Assembly: GCA_046538945.1 (NCBI GenBank)
Contig: JBKHHW010000015.1
Location: 1 to 36,360 of the forward strand
Direction of reading: 5' to 3'
Length of the DNA stretch: 36,360 nucleotides
Source: JAEZKC01 sp046538945
Lineage (GTDB): Bacteria; Fibrobacterota; Chitinivibrionia; Chitinivibrionales; Chitinispirillaceae
Part shown: positions 25,915 to 32,922 of the stretch, piece after piece
How positions within the stretch are numbered: position 1 is the first letter of the stretch
How the letters are laid out: each line of letters starts with the position of its first letter
The notes under the pieces: generated by a model
Database searches by the model: none
Told to the model about the DNA's origin: nothing
The model's input: only the letters and a program-made list of their open reading frames with translations
Made by a program: the position numbers and the translations under genes

Positions 25915-27337
25915 AGACAGGCAACCCCATTGCTATTCTGAGAGAAGCAACAATCAACATTTTCTGTATCTTCAACGCTTCATATTGGTGAGCAGCGGTT
26001 CTGTACGCTTCATCAGCCTCCAGAAACGATGCGATATCCGAAAGACCGTCGGAATAATCCCTTTCGATTTGAGAAAGCGCCTTCTGAGATGCTTCAACCT
26101 GCAGCGCCACAGCCTCAAGCTGAATATCCGCCGCTTCAAGCTGACTCCGTGCCTCTTTAAGCTGAATCCTTTGCTCCCGTTCCATTTTCTGCACTTCCAA
26201 ACGTGCCATTTCCGTTTTGTGCACCGTCTGAAGGAACTGGGAACGGGTCCGCCGACCGTCAAAAATATTCCACGAAAGCTGAAGACCGATACTGTAGTTG
26301 AAAAAATCGGGATCGAAGAATTTTTCAGGTTCAGGATTCGAGGGAAAAAAATCCGCTCCCGGAGGCACTGAATCGGGACTGATCCCCATTCCGTCCAGCA
26401 CTTTTTCTGTCAAACCGGACGTGTCGATGCTCATGAACTGGTTGTTAACCGAACCAACCAGATAAATTGATGGGAAACGGCCAGAATTGATAAGTGTCTG
26501 CTGTTGAGACATCATTTCGATCTCAGATCGTTTCAAAGCCAGCTGCAGGCTTGATCCATCGTTCTTTTCTTCCGGAGGCTGAGAGAGAGAGCCCTGCTGA
26601 TCCAGAAGCAACTCCATACCACTCCCCGTATCCATCCCGACCGAAAGGGCAAGCCGGCGAAGAGCAGTTCTTCTCTTATTGGCGGCTGCAACGATCTGAG
26701 CTTTGTCACCCAGAGCCAGAGCTTGAACCCGCAGGTAATCCCCCTGAGCGATCTGGCCGGCGTCGTATTCCACCTGCATTTTCTGAAGAAGACGCTGTGA
26801 GCGTTCGGCTGCATTCTGAGTGATGATTTCGTACTGCTGTGCGGAGTAGGCATCCGCGAACTGAGACATGACCGAGATGTAGAACTGGTCTTTCTGAAGC
26901 CGTTTCATATCGGAAAGCGTGCTTTCCTGCAGTTTGGCCATCTTAAGCGCACTGCTAACCTTGCCAAAAGTAATCAGCGGCTGCTTCAGATTAAGCGACC
27001 AGTTGAACGTATAGCCGTCTATGCGGTCGATGCCTTTCATCGGGCTGGCTTCACCGGCAGATGCAGACTGGAGGGTCTGTGACACCAGAGACTGAGATGC
27101 GTAAGCGGCAGAGCTTGAAAACGAAAGAAAAGGATACGCCTCCGCCCGGTAGATATCCACTTCTGTATGCCCGGCATCGGCCTGCGCATCTATGATCGCA
27201 AGATCATATGACCTGCCTTCGCAAAGAGACATCAGCTGTTCAAGTGAAAACCTCCGTTTCTGAGTATCACTTTCTGCTGTTACTGAAAAAGTGATTAAGA
27301 TACAAAAGAGAAGAAACTTCCCAAGAGCCGATTTCAT
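25901..27337 (-). CDS. TolC-family outer-membrane efflux duct
   Basis: A 478-residue outer-membrane efflux protein. The open frame extends to 27421, but the signal peptide (MKSALGKFLLFCILITFSVTAES) begins at the ATG at 27337, preceded by a weak GGA site; I take that start. Two structural repeats are visible: the first helical region near 100-220 (ALKMAKLQESTLSDM, QFADAYSAQQYEIITQNAAERSQ), and the second near 345-470 (SWNIFDGRRTRSQFLQTVHKTEMARLEVQKM, VALQVEASQKALSQIERDYSDG). The motif YSIGLQLSWNIFDGRR matches the family's LSWPIFDGGR-type segment at the strand entry. It forms the outer-membrane channel of the pump and is the first gene of the operon, transcribed away from creB. Confidence 0.92.
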   Translation of the reverse strand: MKSALGKFLLFCILITFSVTAESDTQKRRFSLEQLMSLCEGRSYDLAIIDAQADAGHTEVDIYRAEAYPFLSFSSSAAYASQSLVSQTLQSASAGEASPMKGIDRIDGYTFNWSLNLKQPLITFGKVSSALKMAKLQESTLSDMKRLQKDQFYISVMSQFADAYSAQQYEIITQNAAERSQRLLQKMQVEYDAGQIAQGDYLRVQALALGDKAQIVAAANKRRTALRRLALSVGMDTGSGMELLLDQQGSLSQPPEEKNDGSSLQLALKRSEIEMMSQQQTLINSGRFPSIYLVGSVNNQFMSIDTSGLTEKVLDGMGISPDSVPPGADFFPSNPEPEKFFDPDFFNYSIGLQLSWNIFDGRRTRSQFLQTVHKTEMARLEVQKMEREQRIQLKEARSQLEAADIQLEAVALQVEASQKALSQIERDYSDGLSDIASFLEADEAYRTAAHQYEALKIQKMLIVASLRIAMGLPVYEND

Positions 27338-27516
27338 ATATCCGTCTTTCGATTTTTCAGTATTTTGGTGAAGCTGATATCTAAAAATCATCTGGTTTTT
27401 TGAGAGAAGAATATAATACATTGCAGTTTATAATCATATGCGGCTTATGTTAGTTTTTTCTCTCATTTGTGACCGAATATTTCCACATTTCAGTTTTCAT
27501 TATTATATTTAATTCC
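27338..27516. promoter_or_regulatory. Divergent control region between the efflux operon and creB
   Basis: AT-rich 179-bp gap between divergent operons. Toward creB, a TATTATATTT run (27501-27510) ends 6 bases before the ATG with no ribosome binding site, which would fit a very short or leaderless transcript. Toward the pump operon, a minus-strand TATTATATT lies at about 27408-27417. Only isolated partial TTCAC-like half-sites are present here, unlike the clean CreB tag in front of creD. Confidence 0.35.
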
Positions 27517-28227
27517 ATGTTGCCGTATATACTGATAATCGAAGACGAAAAGTCCATAGCAGATACAATCGTTTATTCCCTCAAAAATGACGGGTTTCTG
27601 CCTATATGGTGCAGTACAGGCCAGAAAGGCCTTAAAGCCATACAGGAGCATGATTTTTCCGTTGTTGTTCTTGATGTGGGTCTTCCGGATATAAGCGGAC
27701 TGGAAATCTGCAAAAAGATCAGATCCGTGTCCCGCGTTCCCATCATCTTCCTGAGCGCCAGGTCCGATGAGGTCGACAGAGTTGTGGGACTGGAGATCGG
27801 CGGCGATGACTATATGGTGAAACCGTTCAGTCCCAGGGAATTATCCGCCCGGATCAGAGCGATTCTGCGCAGATCCGAATCCCAAACTATCCAGACCCTC
27901 CAAACCACCAATCCACTGGATCCCTTCCAAGTGGACGATGAGAAAAAAAACATCCGCTATTATGATATCCTGCTGGATCTCTCAAAGCAGGAATTCAAAA
28001 TTCTCACCGTGCTGCTCTCTCATCCAGGACGCGTCTACTCCAGAAGCGAACTGATGAACGCTGCGTGGGACGAACCGGGCTACAGCTGCGACCGCACAGT
28101 CGACAGTCACATCAAAATGATCAGATCCAAGCTGCGCTGTGCCAATTCCCAATCAGCAGACCCCATCGAAACCCACCGCGGATTCGGCTATTCGCTACGG
28201 CTCAGCAGCTGTACTGCTGTCTCCTGA
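27517..28227 (+). CDS. creB: CreB-like OmpR-family response regulator
   Basis: A 236-residue response regulator. The receiver (1-120) has the acidic pair in IIEDE, phospho-acceptor D53 in VLDVGLPDISG, and K102 in VKPFSPRE. The winged-helix DNA-binding domain covers about 140-230. Stretches such as DVGLPDISGLEIC, ARSDEVDRVVGLEIGGDDY, KPFSPRE, TVDSHIK and THRGFGYSLR closely follow E. coli CreB. The gene is directly followed by a CreC-like kinase and then creD, the Cre locus order. The role is to bind TTCAC direct repeats and activate targets when phosphorylated by CreC. The frame extends 16 codons upstream, but the extension is hydrophobic and AT-rich; MLPYILIIED at 27517 matches the usual receiver start. 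No creA gene is present nearby. Confidence 0.9.
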   Translation: MLPYILIIEDEKSIADTIVYSLKNDGFLPIWCSTGQKGLKAIQEHDFSVVVLDVGLPDISGLEICKKIRSVSRVPIIFLSARSDEVDRVVGLEIGGDDYMVKPFSPRELSARIRAILRRSESQTIQTLQTTNPLDPFQVDDEKKNIRYYDILLDLSKQEFKILTVLLSHPGRVYSRSELMNAAWDEPGYSCDRTVDSHIKMIRSKLRCANSQSADPIETHRGFGYSLRLSSCTAVS

Positions 28228-28232
28228 TCGCT

Positions 28233-29684
28233 ATGAAAATCCGCACCCGTCTGATTATCGGTTTTCTTCTGATCACCGGAGTGAGCTTCTACTATCTGAC
28301 CGACTGGATAGTGAAGGAGCTGCGTCCCCATTACCTCAAAGCCATGGAGGAATCCCTTGTGGATACGGCGACACTTCTCGCTGCCTCGCTTTCAAAACAG
28401 AACAGCTCCGGAACAATCGAAACCGAAGATCTTGAAAAGACCATCAGTTTGGCTCAACAAAAGAAACTGAATGCGAAAATCTACGATTTTCTGAAAACCG
28501 AAATGGACCTGAGAGTCTACATCACCGATCTTAACGGCAAAGTAATCTTCGATTCTAACAACAGCAGGGATTCAGGCGAGGATTACTCGAGATGGATAAA
28601 CATCTCCCGTACTCTTCAAGGCGACTATGGTGCACGCTCCACCCGCACAGACGAAAACGATCCGAACTCCTCAGTACTGCACATCTCTTCCCCTATAGAG
28701 CAGAACGGCGAAATGAGGGGTGTTCTGACCGTCGCAAAACCCACCACCAACATCATCCATTTCATCGAGCAGGCACAGAAACGTCTGAAGACAACTGTAA
28801 TCATCGCAATCGCAGGCGTTATTCTCTTTGCCACTCTCCTTTCACTGTGGGTGACTGAACCGATGCAGCGCCTTACCGCCTACGTCAGAAATGTCCGTAA
28901 AGGAAAGCATTCTCCCCGCCCCAGACTTCACGCATTAGGGATACTGGGCAGAACCGAGGTGGATGAACTTGGGGACGCTCTGATACAGATGCAGGAGACC
29001 CTTGAGGAGAGAAAATACGCCGAACAGTATGTGCAGAACCTGACACACGAGATCAAGAGTCCTCTTTGTGCAATCAGAGGCGCCGTGGAGCTCATTGATG
29101 ACAAAATGCCACCTCAGGACAGAACAGCTTTTCTCCGCAACATCAAAAGCGAATCTGAAAGAATTCAGATCATTATCGACAGGATGCTTGAACTGGCGAA
29201 AATTGAAAACAGAACGGAACTGCAGTCCATTGAGAAAGTCTCGATTGCAAGGCTCCTGAAGAAAACAACAGAACCGTTCAGAAGTCAGCTTGCAAAAAAT
29301 GAAATCGACCTGAAAATGATTGTGACTGAAGACCTGTTTATTAGTGGTGAGGAATTCCTTCTTTATCAGTCATTGACAAATTTACTTCAGAACGCAATCG
29401 AATTTTCGCCTCAGAAAAGCTCAATCACCATCGAAACGGCCAATGCAAAAGGCAGAGTCATCATCAGAATCAAAGACGGGGGAAGCGGGATTCCCGATTA
29501 CGCCCTTTCACGGGTGTTCGAACGGTTCTATTCTCTCCAAAGGCCGCAAACAGAAAAACGCAGCACCGGACTTGGACTCAGCTTCGTCAAAGAGATAATC
29601 GAACTGCATGGCGGAACCGTCACTTTGAACAACAATGAACCCCCTCCCGGAGCTACCGCCACCATAGAACTGCCCTCACGCTGA
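28233..29684 (+). CDS. creC: CreC-like membrane sensor histidine kinase
   Basis: A 483-residue two-helix sensor kinase: TM1 at 5-22, a periplasmic sensor of about 160 residues, TM2 at about 188-207 and HAMP to about 262. The HisKA phospho-acceptor H272 lies in LTHEIKSPLCAIRGA. The HATPase domain has LLQNAIEFSP, DGGSGIP and STGLGLSFVKEIIELHGG. The N-terminus (MKIRTRLIIGFLLITG, then ESLVDTATLLAASLSKQ) parallels E. coli CreC, including its SLIDTATLLA-type segment. It phosphorylates CreB in response to an envelope or metabolic cue; in Enterobacteria, links to minimal-medium growth and to beta-lactam stress are reported. The start is 5 bp after the creB stop, and upstream codons in the same frame only overlap creB. 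Confidence 0.9.
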   Translation: MKIRTRLIIGFLLITGVSFYYLTDWIVKELRPHYLKAMEESLVDTATLLAASLSKQNSSGTIETEDLEKTISLAQQKKLNAKIYDFLKTEMDLRVYITDLNGKVIFDSNNSRDSGEDYSRWINISRTLQGDYGARSTRTDENDPNSSVLHISSPIEQNGEMRGVLTVAKPTTNIIHFIEQAQKRLKTTVIIAIAGVILFATLLSLWVTEPMQRLTAYVRNVRKGKHSPRPRLHALGILGRTEVDELGDALIQMQETLEERKYAEQYVQNLTHEIKSPLCAIRGAVELIDDKMPPQDRTAFLRNIKSESERIQIIIDRMLELAKIENRTELQSIEKVSIARLLKKTTEPFRSQLAKNEIDLKMIVTEDLFISGEEFLLYQSLTNLLQNAIEFSPQKSSITIETANAKGRVIIRIKDGGSGIPDYALSRVFERFYSLQRPQTEKRSTGLGLSFVKEIIELHGGTVTLNNNEPPPGATATIELPSR

Positions 29685-29688
29685 CCTC

Positions 29689-29715
29689 TTCACAAACATT
29701 TCACTTTCTTTTCAC
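29689..29715 (+). promoter_or_regulatory. Triple CreB tag: three TTCAC half-sites at 11-bp spacing
   Basis: TTCAC occurs at 29689-29693, 29700-29704 and 29711-29715, each pair separated by exactly 6 bases. The known CreB recognition tag in Enterobacteria and Aeromonas is TTCAC-N6-TTCAC, so this is a perfect tag plus one extra in-phase half-site (one helical turn apart). It lies in the 131-bp creC-creD gap, about 100 bp before the creD start. A TAGTAT box near 29745 could be the activated -10, with no good -35, as expected for an activator-dependent promoter. Confidence 0.8.
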
Positions 29716-29815
29716 GCTACCTCCATCAAGAATCCACTCTGGTGTAGTATGTTTACTAGTGTGAGATTCACTGAACACAGCATCAAACAACGTTTTAAAC
29801 TTATGGAGGGAAAGG

Positions 29816-31168
29816 ATGGAGACCATGTCACTAGTGGAAAAGACATCAGACCGGATCAGAAGTTCAATCATGGTAAAGGCATTGGGGATAGGATTCATAA
29901 TACTGCTGCTCCTTATACCAAGCTCCATGGTGAGCCATCTGGTCCGGGAACGCAAAAACAGCTATGATTCCGCAATCAGGGAGATAAGCGCCAAATGGGG
30001 TCAGGAACAGACCGTTACGGGACCATTCATCACCATACCCTTTGAATACACCACAACCCAATCAGATGGACAGCCCTCCACCGTGATACGACACGCGCAT
30101 TTCATGCCCTCCAAACTCAGCATTACAGGGAAAGTCGAACCAATTGTCCGCAACCGCAGCATATACAAGGCTATTCTTTACAGCACAGATCTGGAAATCT
30201 CAGGTTCCTTTGACAAACTCGAGTTGGAAAAACTGAACATAGCTCCCGAAGACCTGCTCACCGAGGATGCGGTCCTCTGCATGGGCATAAGCGATCTCAG
30301 GGGAATAAAGAAGGAAGTGAAATTTAGCTGGGATCAAGAGGACGCAGTGGCGAGCCCGGGAGTTCCGGTGCATGATGTAATCACCTCGGGTGTCAACATT
30401 CCCCTGCGGATATCGGAGGAGGAAATCGCAAACAGTCACGATTTCAAGGTTTCACTTTCACTGAACGGCAGCAGTGTTCTGGACTTTGTTCCTGTAGGAA
30501 AAACCACGGAGGTGAACATCACCTCCCCCTGGGCAAGCCCCAGTTTCGACGGTGCATTCTTGCCCGTAGAGAGAAGCATCACCGAAAAGGGCTTCGATGC
30601 ACACTGGAGCGTTCTTGAACACAACAGAAACTTCCCGCAGCAGTGGGTTGATCGGGGATATACCCAGAACTCCCAGTTCGGCTTCAAGATGATCATTCCG
30701 GTAGATTTTTATCAGACCGTCACCAGATCTGTCAAGTATGCGATGCTTTTCATAGTGCTCACATTCGCAACTTTCTTCACAATAGAAATACTGAAGGAGT
30801 ACCGGGTCCACCCGATCCAGTACATCCTCATCGGACTCGCCCTGATCCTCTTCTACTCCCTCCTGCTCTCTTTTTCAGAACGCATAGGCTTCGGACACGC
30901 ATACTTTGTAGCGTCCTCCGGCATAGTCCTGATGATTTCACTCTACTCTCTCACCATCACCGGAAAAAAGTTCTTCGCCGGTCTCATCGGTGCGGTATTA
31001 GGCGGCCTTTACGGATTTCTCTATCTGCTTCTCCAGCTTGAGGACAATGCGCTTCTTCTGGGCAGCGTAGGATTGTTCGTAGTCCTTGCTACCTTCATGT
31101 TCATCACCAGAAACATCGACTGGTACCAGATCGGCAGGAGAGCACCGATGCCGGAAGATGAACTCTGA
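29816..31168 (+). CDS. creD: CreD-family inner-membrane protein
   Basis: A 450-residue membrane protein of typical CreD length. A short cytoplasmic N-terminus leads into TM1 (about 18-40, KALGIGFIILLLLIPSSMV), followed by SHLVRERKNSYDSAIREISAKWG and VTGPFITIPFE. This is the family's conserved R-x-x-x-x-x-A-I-x-E-I-S-x-x-W-G and GP-x-x-x-I-P pattern. A large periplasmic beta-rich domain (about 60-300) is followed by about six C-terminal helices (from VKYAMLFIVLTFATFFTIE). CreD is the main CreBC-induced protein in Enterobacteria and affects envelope integrity and colicin or beta-lactam phenotypes; its biochemical activity is unknown. A GGAGGGAAAGG ribosome binding site sits just before the ATG. 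It is preceded by the triple CreB tag and followed by a hairpin-rich non-coding region. Confidence 0.92.
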   Translation: METMSLVEKTSDRIRSSIMVKALGIGFIILLLLIPSSMVSHLVRERKNSYDSAIREISAKWGQEQTVTGPFITIPFEYTTTQSDGQPSTVIRHAHFMPSKLSITGKVEPIVRNRSIYKAILYSTDLEISGSFDKLELEKLNIAPEDLLTEDAVLCMGISDLRGIKKEVKFSWDQEDAVASPGVPVHDVITSGVNIPLRISEEEIANSHDFKVSLSLNGSSVLDFVPVGKTTEVNITSPWASPSFDGAFLPVERSITEKGFDAHWSVLEHNRNFPQQWVDRGYTQNSQFGFKMIIPVDFYQTVTRSVKYAMLFIVLTFATFFTIEILKEYRVHPIQYILIGLALILFYSLLLSFSERIGFGHAYFVASSGIVLMISLYSLTITGKKFFAGLIGAVLGGLYGFLYLLLQLEDNALLLGSVGLFVVLATFMFITRNIDWYQIGRRAPMPEDEL

Positions 31169-31195
31169 GGTCAACGGTTCACGTCAAAACATAAA

Positions 31196-31221
31196 GGGGA
31201 TAACCGAAATGGGGTTACCCC
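31196..31221 (+). terminator. Hairpin after creD
   Basis: GGGG-A-TAACC (31196-31205) pairs with GGTTACCCC (31213-31221), with a single bulged A and a loop of about 7 bases. It starts 28 bases after the creD stop. A short pyrimidine-rich tract (CTATTTCTTTCC) follows, not a pure T-run, so it is a plausible but not ideal intrinsic terminator for the cre operon. Confidence 0.45.
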
Positions 31222-31282
31222 CTATTTCTTTCCATATCACCTGTGCCACACCGGTTAAATTTAGTCCTGGAATACCAGGAAC

Positions 31283-31304
31283 AAAAAACCGCTCCCTCTA
31301 GCGG
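31283..31304 (-). terminator. Minus-strand hairpin plus T6, possible secondary terminator
   Basis: On the minus strand, CCGCT (31304-31300) pairs with AGCGG (31293-31289) around a 6-base loop, followed directly by six T's (complement of 31283-31288). Next to it, TCCTGG/CCAGGA (31265-31280) forms another perfect 6-bp stem with a 4-base loop. It could back up the terminator of the structured RNA upstream on that strand. Confidence 0.38.
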
Positions 31305-31355
31305 GTAAGATGATGGTATGGAGAGATTTCCAGAAAATCGGTTGGAGCGTACCAT

Positions 31356-31539
31356 AAAAAAAACGGCCTCAATCCGAAGACTAAGGCCGTCCGCTTTTAG
31401 GGAGTCCCCGGCGGATCTAAAATACTTCAGCGGATCTCGCCGGAGGCTCCCATTAGTTTGTCGCTACTAATAGGATCACCTCCTTTCTACAGGGTGCTAA
31501 TGGCCGACAGCCCCCCTGCCAGGCTGCCTGGCTCTACCC
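31356..31539 (-). ncRNA. Candidate structured small RNA displaying a full anti-16S-tail sequence
   Basis: A predicted transcript of about 180 nt on the minus strand. A TATTAT box (31545-31550) with a poor TTGGGG element 16 bp upstream could start it near 31539. In order it holds: a perfect GCCAGG-CTG-CCTGGC stem (plus-strand letters, 31518-31532); a CAGGG/CCCTG hairpin (31490-31494 with 31514-31518); then single-stranded AGAAAGGAGGTGATCC (31488-31473), fully complementary to the common 16S 3' tail. After that come an ATTAGT/ACTAAT stem (31452-31471), a 14-bp stem with one mismatch and one wobble pair (31400-31413 with 31438-31451), and the final intrinsic terminator. No gene follows on this strand. 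Only a very short peptide could be read: the ATG at 31453 gives 8 codons, and an ATT at 31471 gives 14. It does not match the signatures of SRP RNA, 6S, tmRNA or RNase P that I know. Confidence 0.5.
31363..31390 (-). terminator. Intrinsic terminator of the minus-strand RNA
   Basis: ACGGCCT (31363-31369) and AGGCCGT (31384-31390) form a perfect 7-bp stem with a 14-base loop. On the minus strand it is followed by an uninterrupted run of T's (complement of 31356-31363), a strong intrinsic terminator. On the plus strand a shorter TTTT (31395-31398) follows, so weak bidirectional use is possible. Confidence 0.7.
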
Positions 31540-31586
31540 TATCTATAATAAGAATAGTACACGTTACCCCAAAAGGGCAAACTTTT

Positions 31587-31615
31587 GTGACAATCGCATG
31601 GTTTTTCCTTATATT
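31587..31615 (+). promoter_or_regulatory. Sigma-70 promoter for the DUF3157-like gene
   Basis: GTGACA (31587-31592) and TATATT (31610-31615) each match consensus at five of six positions and are 17 bp apart. Transcription would begin near 31622, giving a 36-base leader that contains the AAAGGA ribosome binding site of the gene starting at 31658. It is back to back with the candidate minus-strand RNA promoter. Confidence 0.6.
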
Positions 31616-31657
31616 TTAGAGTTGAATGTTTTCACAGCCAATCAGAAAGGAATCACC

Positions 31658-32215
31658 ATGCTGAGTAAAAAGTTCGCACTGGCATTAGGTTTTGTTGTGA
31701 TTTTTTTGGGATCAGTCCGGGCATCCGGGGATATGAGTCTGAATCTCGATGATGGCAGGGAGGTGCTCCTGCACGAAGACAGTACCTGGAGTTTTGCACA
31801 AGAAACGGTTCTGGAAGGAAAGCAGGATGACATCTACATCACTCTCAGCGATGACCGGATCGTTTGGCTCAAGGCGGACAACACCTGGACCTTTACCAAA
31901 ACCCAGCCCAAGAGCAACAGGCCTGATGTCTACCCCTCACTTGCGGTAGTGGGAAAATCCACCCAGCCAACTCTCGACGGGGCGGTTGATTCAGCAAAGC
32001 AGAATGCCTTCCAACAGGCGGCCAAACAGCTGAGAAAATTTGCTCCAGCCAAGGCCAAGGATGTCGACAAGTACATCGCGGCCTGCATCGAACGGGAAAT
32101 CGGAGAAAACGGAGTGGAAGTTGTGTACAACCCCAAGTGGAAGGCGGAAGCGAAAATCAGCCTCACCAGCCAGCAGGTGAGGGCGGTAATGGATTGCGTG
32201 CACGATCAGTTCTGA
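31658..32215 (+). CDS. Secreted protein with two DUF3157-like repeats
   Basis: A 185-residue exported protein. The start at 31658 follows an AAAGGA site and begins a signal peptide (MLSKKFALALGFVVIFLGSVRA). Two copies of a short repeat follow: MSLNLDDGREVLLHEDSTWSF (26-46) and a second unit at 59-80 (ITLSDDRIVWLKADNTWTF). Both have the pattern D-x-R-x-V-x-L-x-x-D-x-T-W-x-F, known from DUF3157-type envelope proteins. The C-terminal half (about 95-185) is helical, with Lys/Ala-rich stretches (KQNAFQQAAKQLRKFAPAKAKD) and two Cys that may form a disulfide in the periplasm. The function is unknown. A strong promoter lies just upstream. Confidence 0.75.
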   Translation: MLSKKFALALGFVVIFLGSVRASGDMSLNLDDGREVLLHEDSTWSFAQETVLEGKQDDIYITLSDDRIVWLKADNTWTFTKTQPKSNRPDVYPSLAVVGKSTQPTLDGAVDSAKQNAFQQAAKQLRKFAPAKAKDVDKYIAACIEREIGENGVEVVYNPKWKAEAKISLTSQQVRAVMDCVHDQF

Positions 32216-32472
32216 TTTAAGGATGTATGTACTGTCAGGTCCTTTGTTTCAGGCGGGCCGTTTTTACAGATATCAGGTTTCCACAGTAGAGATGCTGAAT
32301 CTCCAGAGAGGAAGTCTGTTTCAGGGCAACTATGGCAATTGTTACGGCTAACCAAAACAGAGCTCATATTTCGACTCCGAGGATCCTGACAAGTCTGCGA
32401 CGTCGGGACTCAGTATGAGTGGGCCGATCCGAAGATATGGGGCCGCGGATATCAAATTACCGATAACGGGTT

Positions 32473-32901
32473 TCAGAGTTCGTAAAGTTCACAGTCCGAG
32501 AGAACCCGGTATCCGGAACTCTCCACGGTGGTCTTCACAAACTCGTAATCCTTCACCTCCATGCACAGCACCGCTTCACTGCGGGACTCAATCACGAAGC
32601 CGTAGGCATCGATAATGTTGACGCCCTGCTCAGAGAGCTTTTCGGTAAGCTGGTAAAGTCCCCCCGGGCGGTCCTCAAGGCTCACCGCGAGCACTTTCTT
32701 TATCGCACAGGCAAGCCCCTGCTCCGAAAGCGCCAGATGCGCCTTGCGGGGATTATCGACCAGTATTTTCACAATCCCGTAGCTTTCCCTGTCCGCAATC
32801 ACGATTCCCCGCATGTTGATCTCATTCTCGCTCAGAATGCGGGTTATTTTCTGAAGCCGTCCGGGCTTGTTCTCCACAAATATATTGATCTGCTCTGCCA
32901 T
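32473..32901 (-). CDS. Tandem ACT-domain protein
   Basis: A 142-residue protein made of two ACT domains: residues 1-70 (QINIFVENKPGRLQKITRIL, NMRGIVIAD, GIVKILVD) and 71-142 (KKVLAVSLEDRPGGLYQLTEKL, VNIIDAYGFV, EAVLCMEV). ACT domains bind amino acids or similar small ligands. Proteins of exactly this double-ACT form are frequently encoded next to phenylacetate-CoA ligases in anaerobes, as here (21-bp gap, same direction). I infer a regulatory role tied to aromatic amino acid or arylacetate metabolism. A plausible AAAGGA site precedes the ATG at a somewhat long spacing. Confidence 0.9.
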   Translation of the reverse strand: MAEQINIFVENKPGRLQKITRILSENEINMRGIVIADRESYGIVKILVDNPRKAHLALSEQGLACAIKKVLAVSLEDRPGGLYQLTEKLSEQGVNIIDAYGFVIESRSEAVLCMEVKDYEFVKTTVESSGYRVLSDCELYEL

Positions 32902-32922
32902 ATTTCCAATCCTTTTGATAAT

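Noticed and set aside
27338..27516. CreB tag in the pump-creB gap
   Set aside because: Only single or degenerate TTCAC-like half-sites (one GTGAA near 27371, imperfect TTCAG/TTTCA elsewhere); no pair with a 6-base spacer.
31473..31488. Possible 3' end of a 16S rRNA gene on the plus strand
   Set aside because: Only the 16-base tail matches; no other 16S helix or spacer tRNA is present, so it is not an rRNA gene fragment of any length. Its location between stem-loops on the minus strand fits a small RNA better.
32216..32472. Degenerate coding sequence after the DUF3157-like gene
   Set aside because: Short open stretches exist, but all frames are broken and no recognisable family or ribosome binding site is visible.
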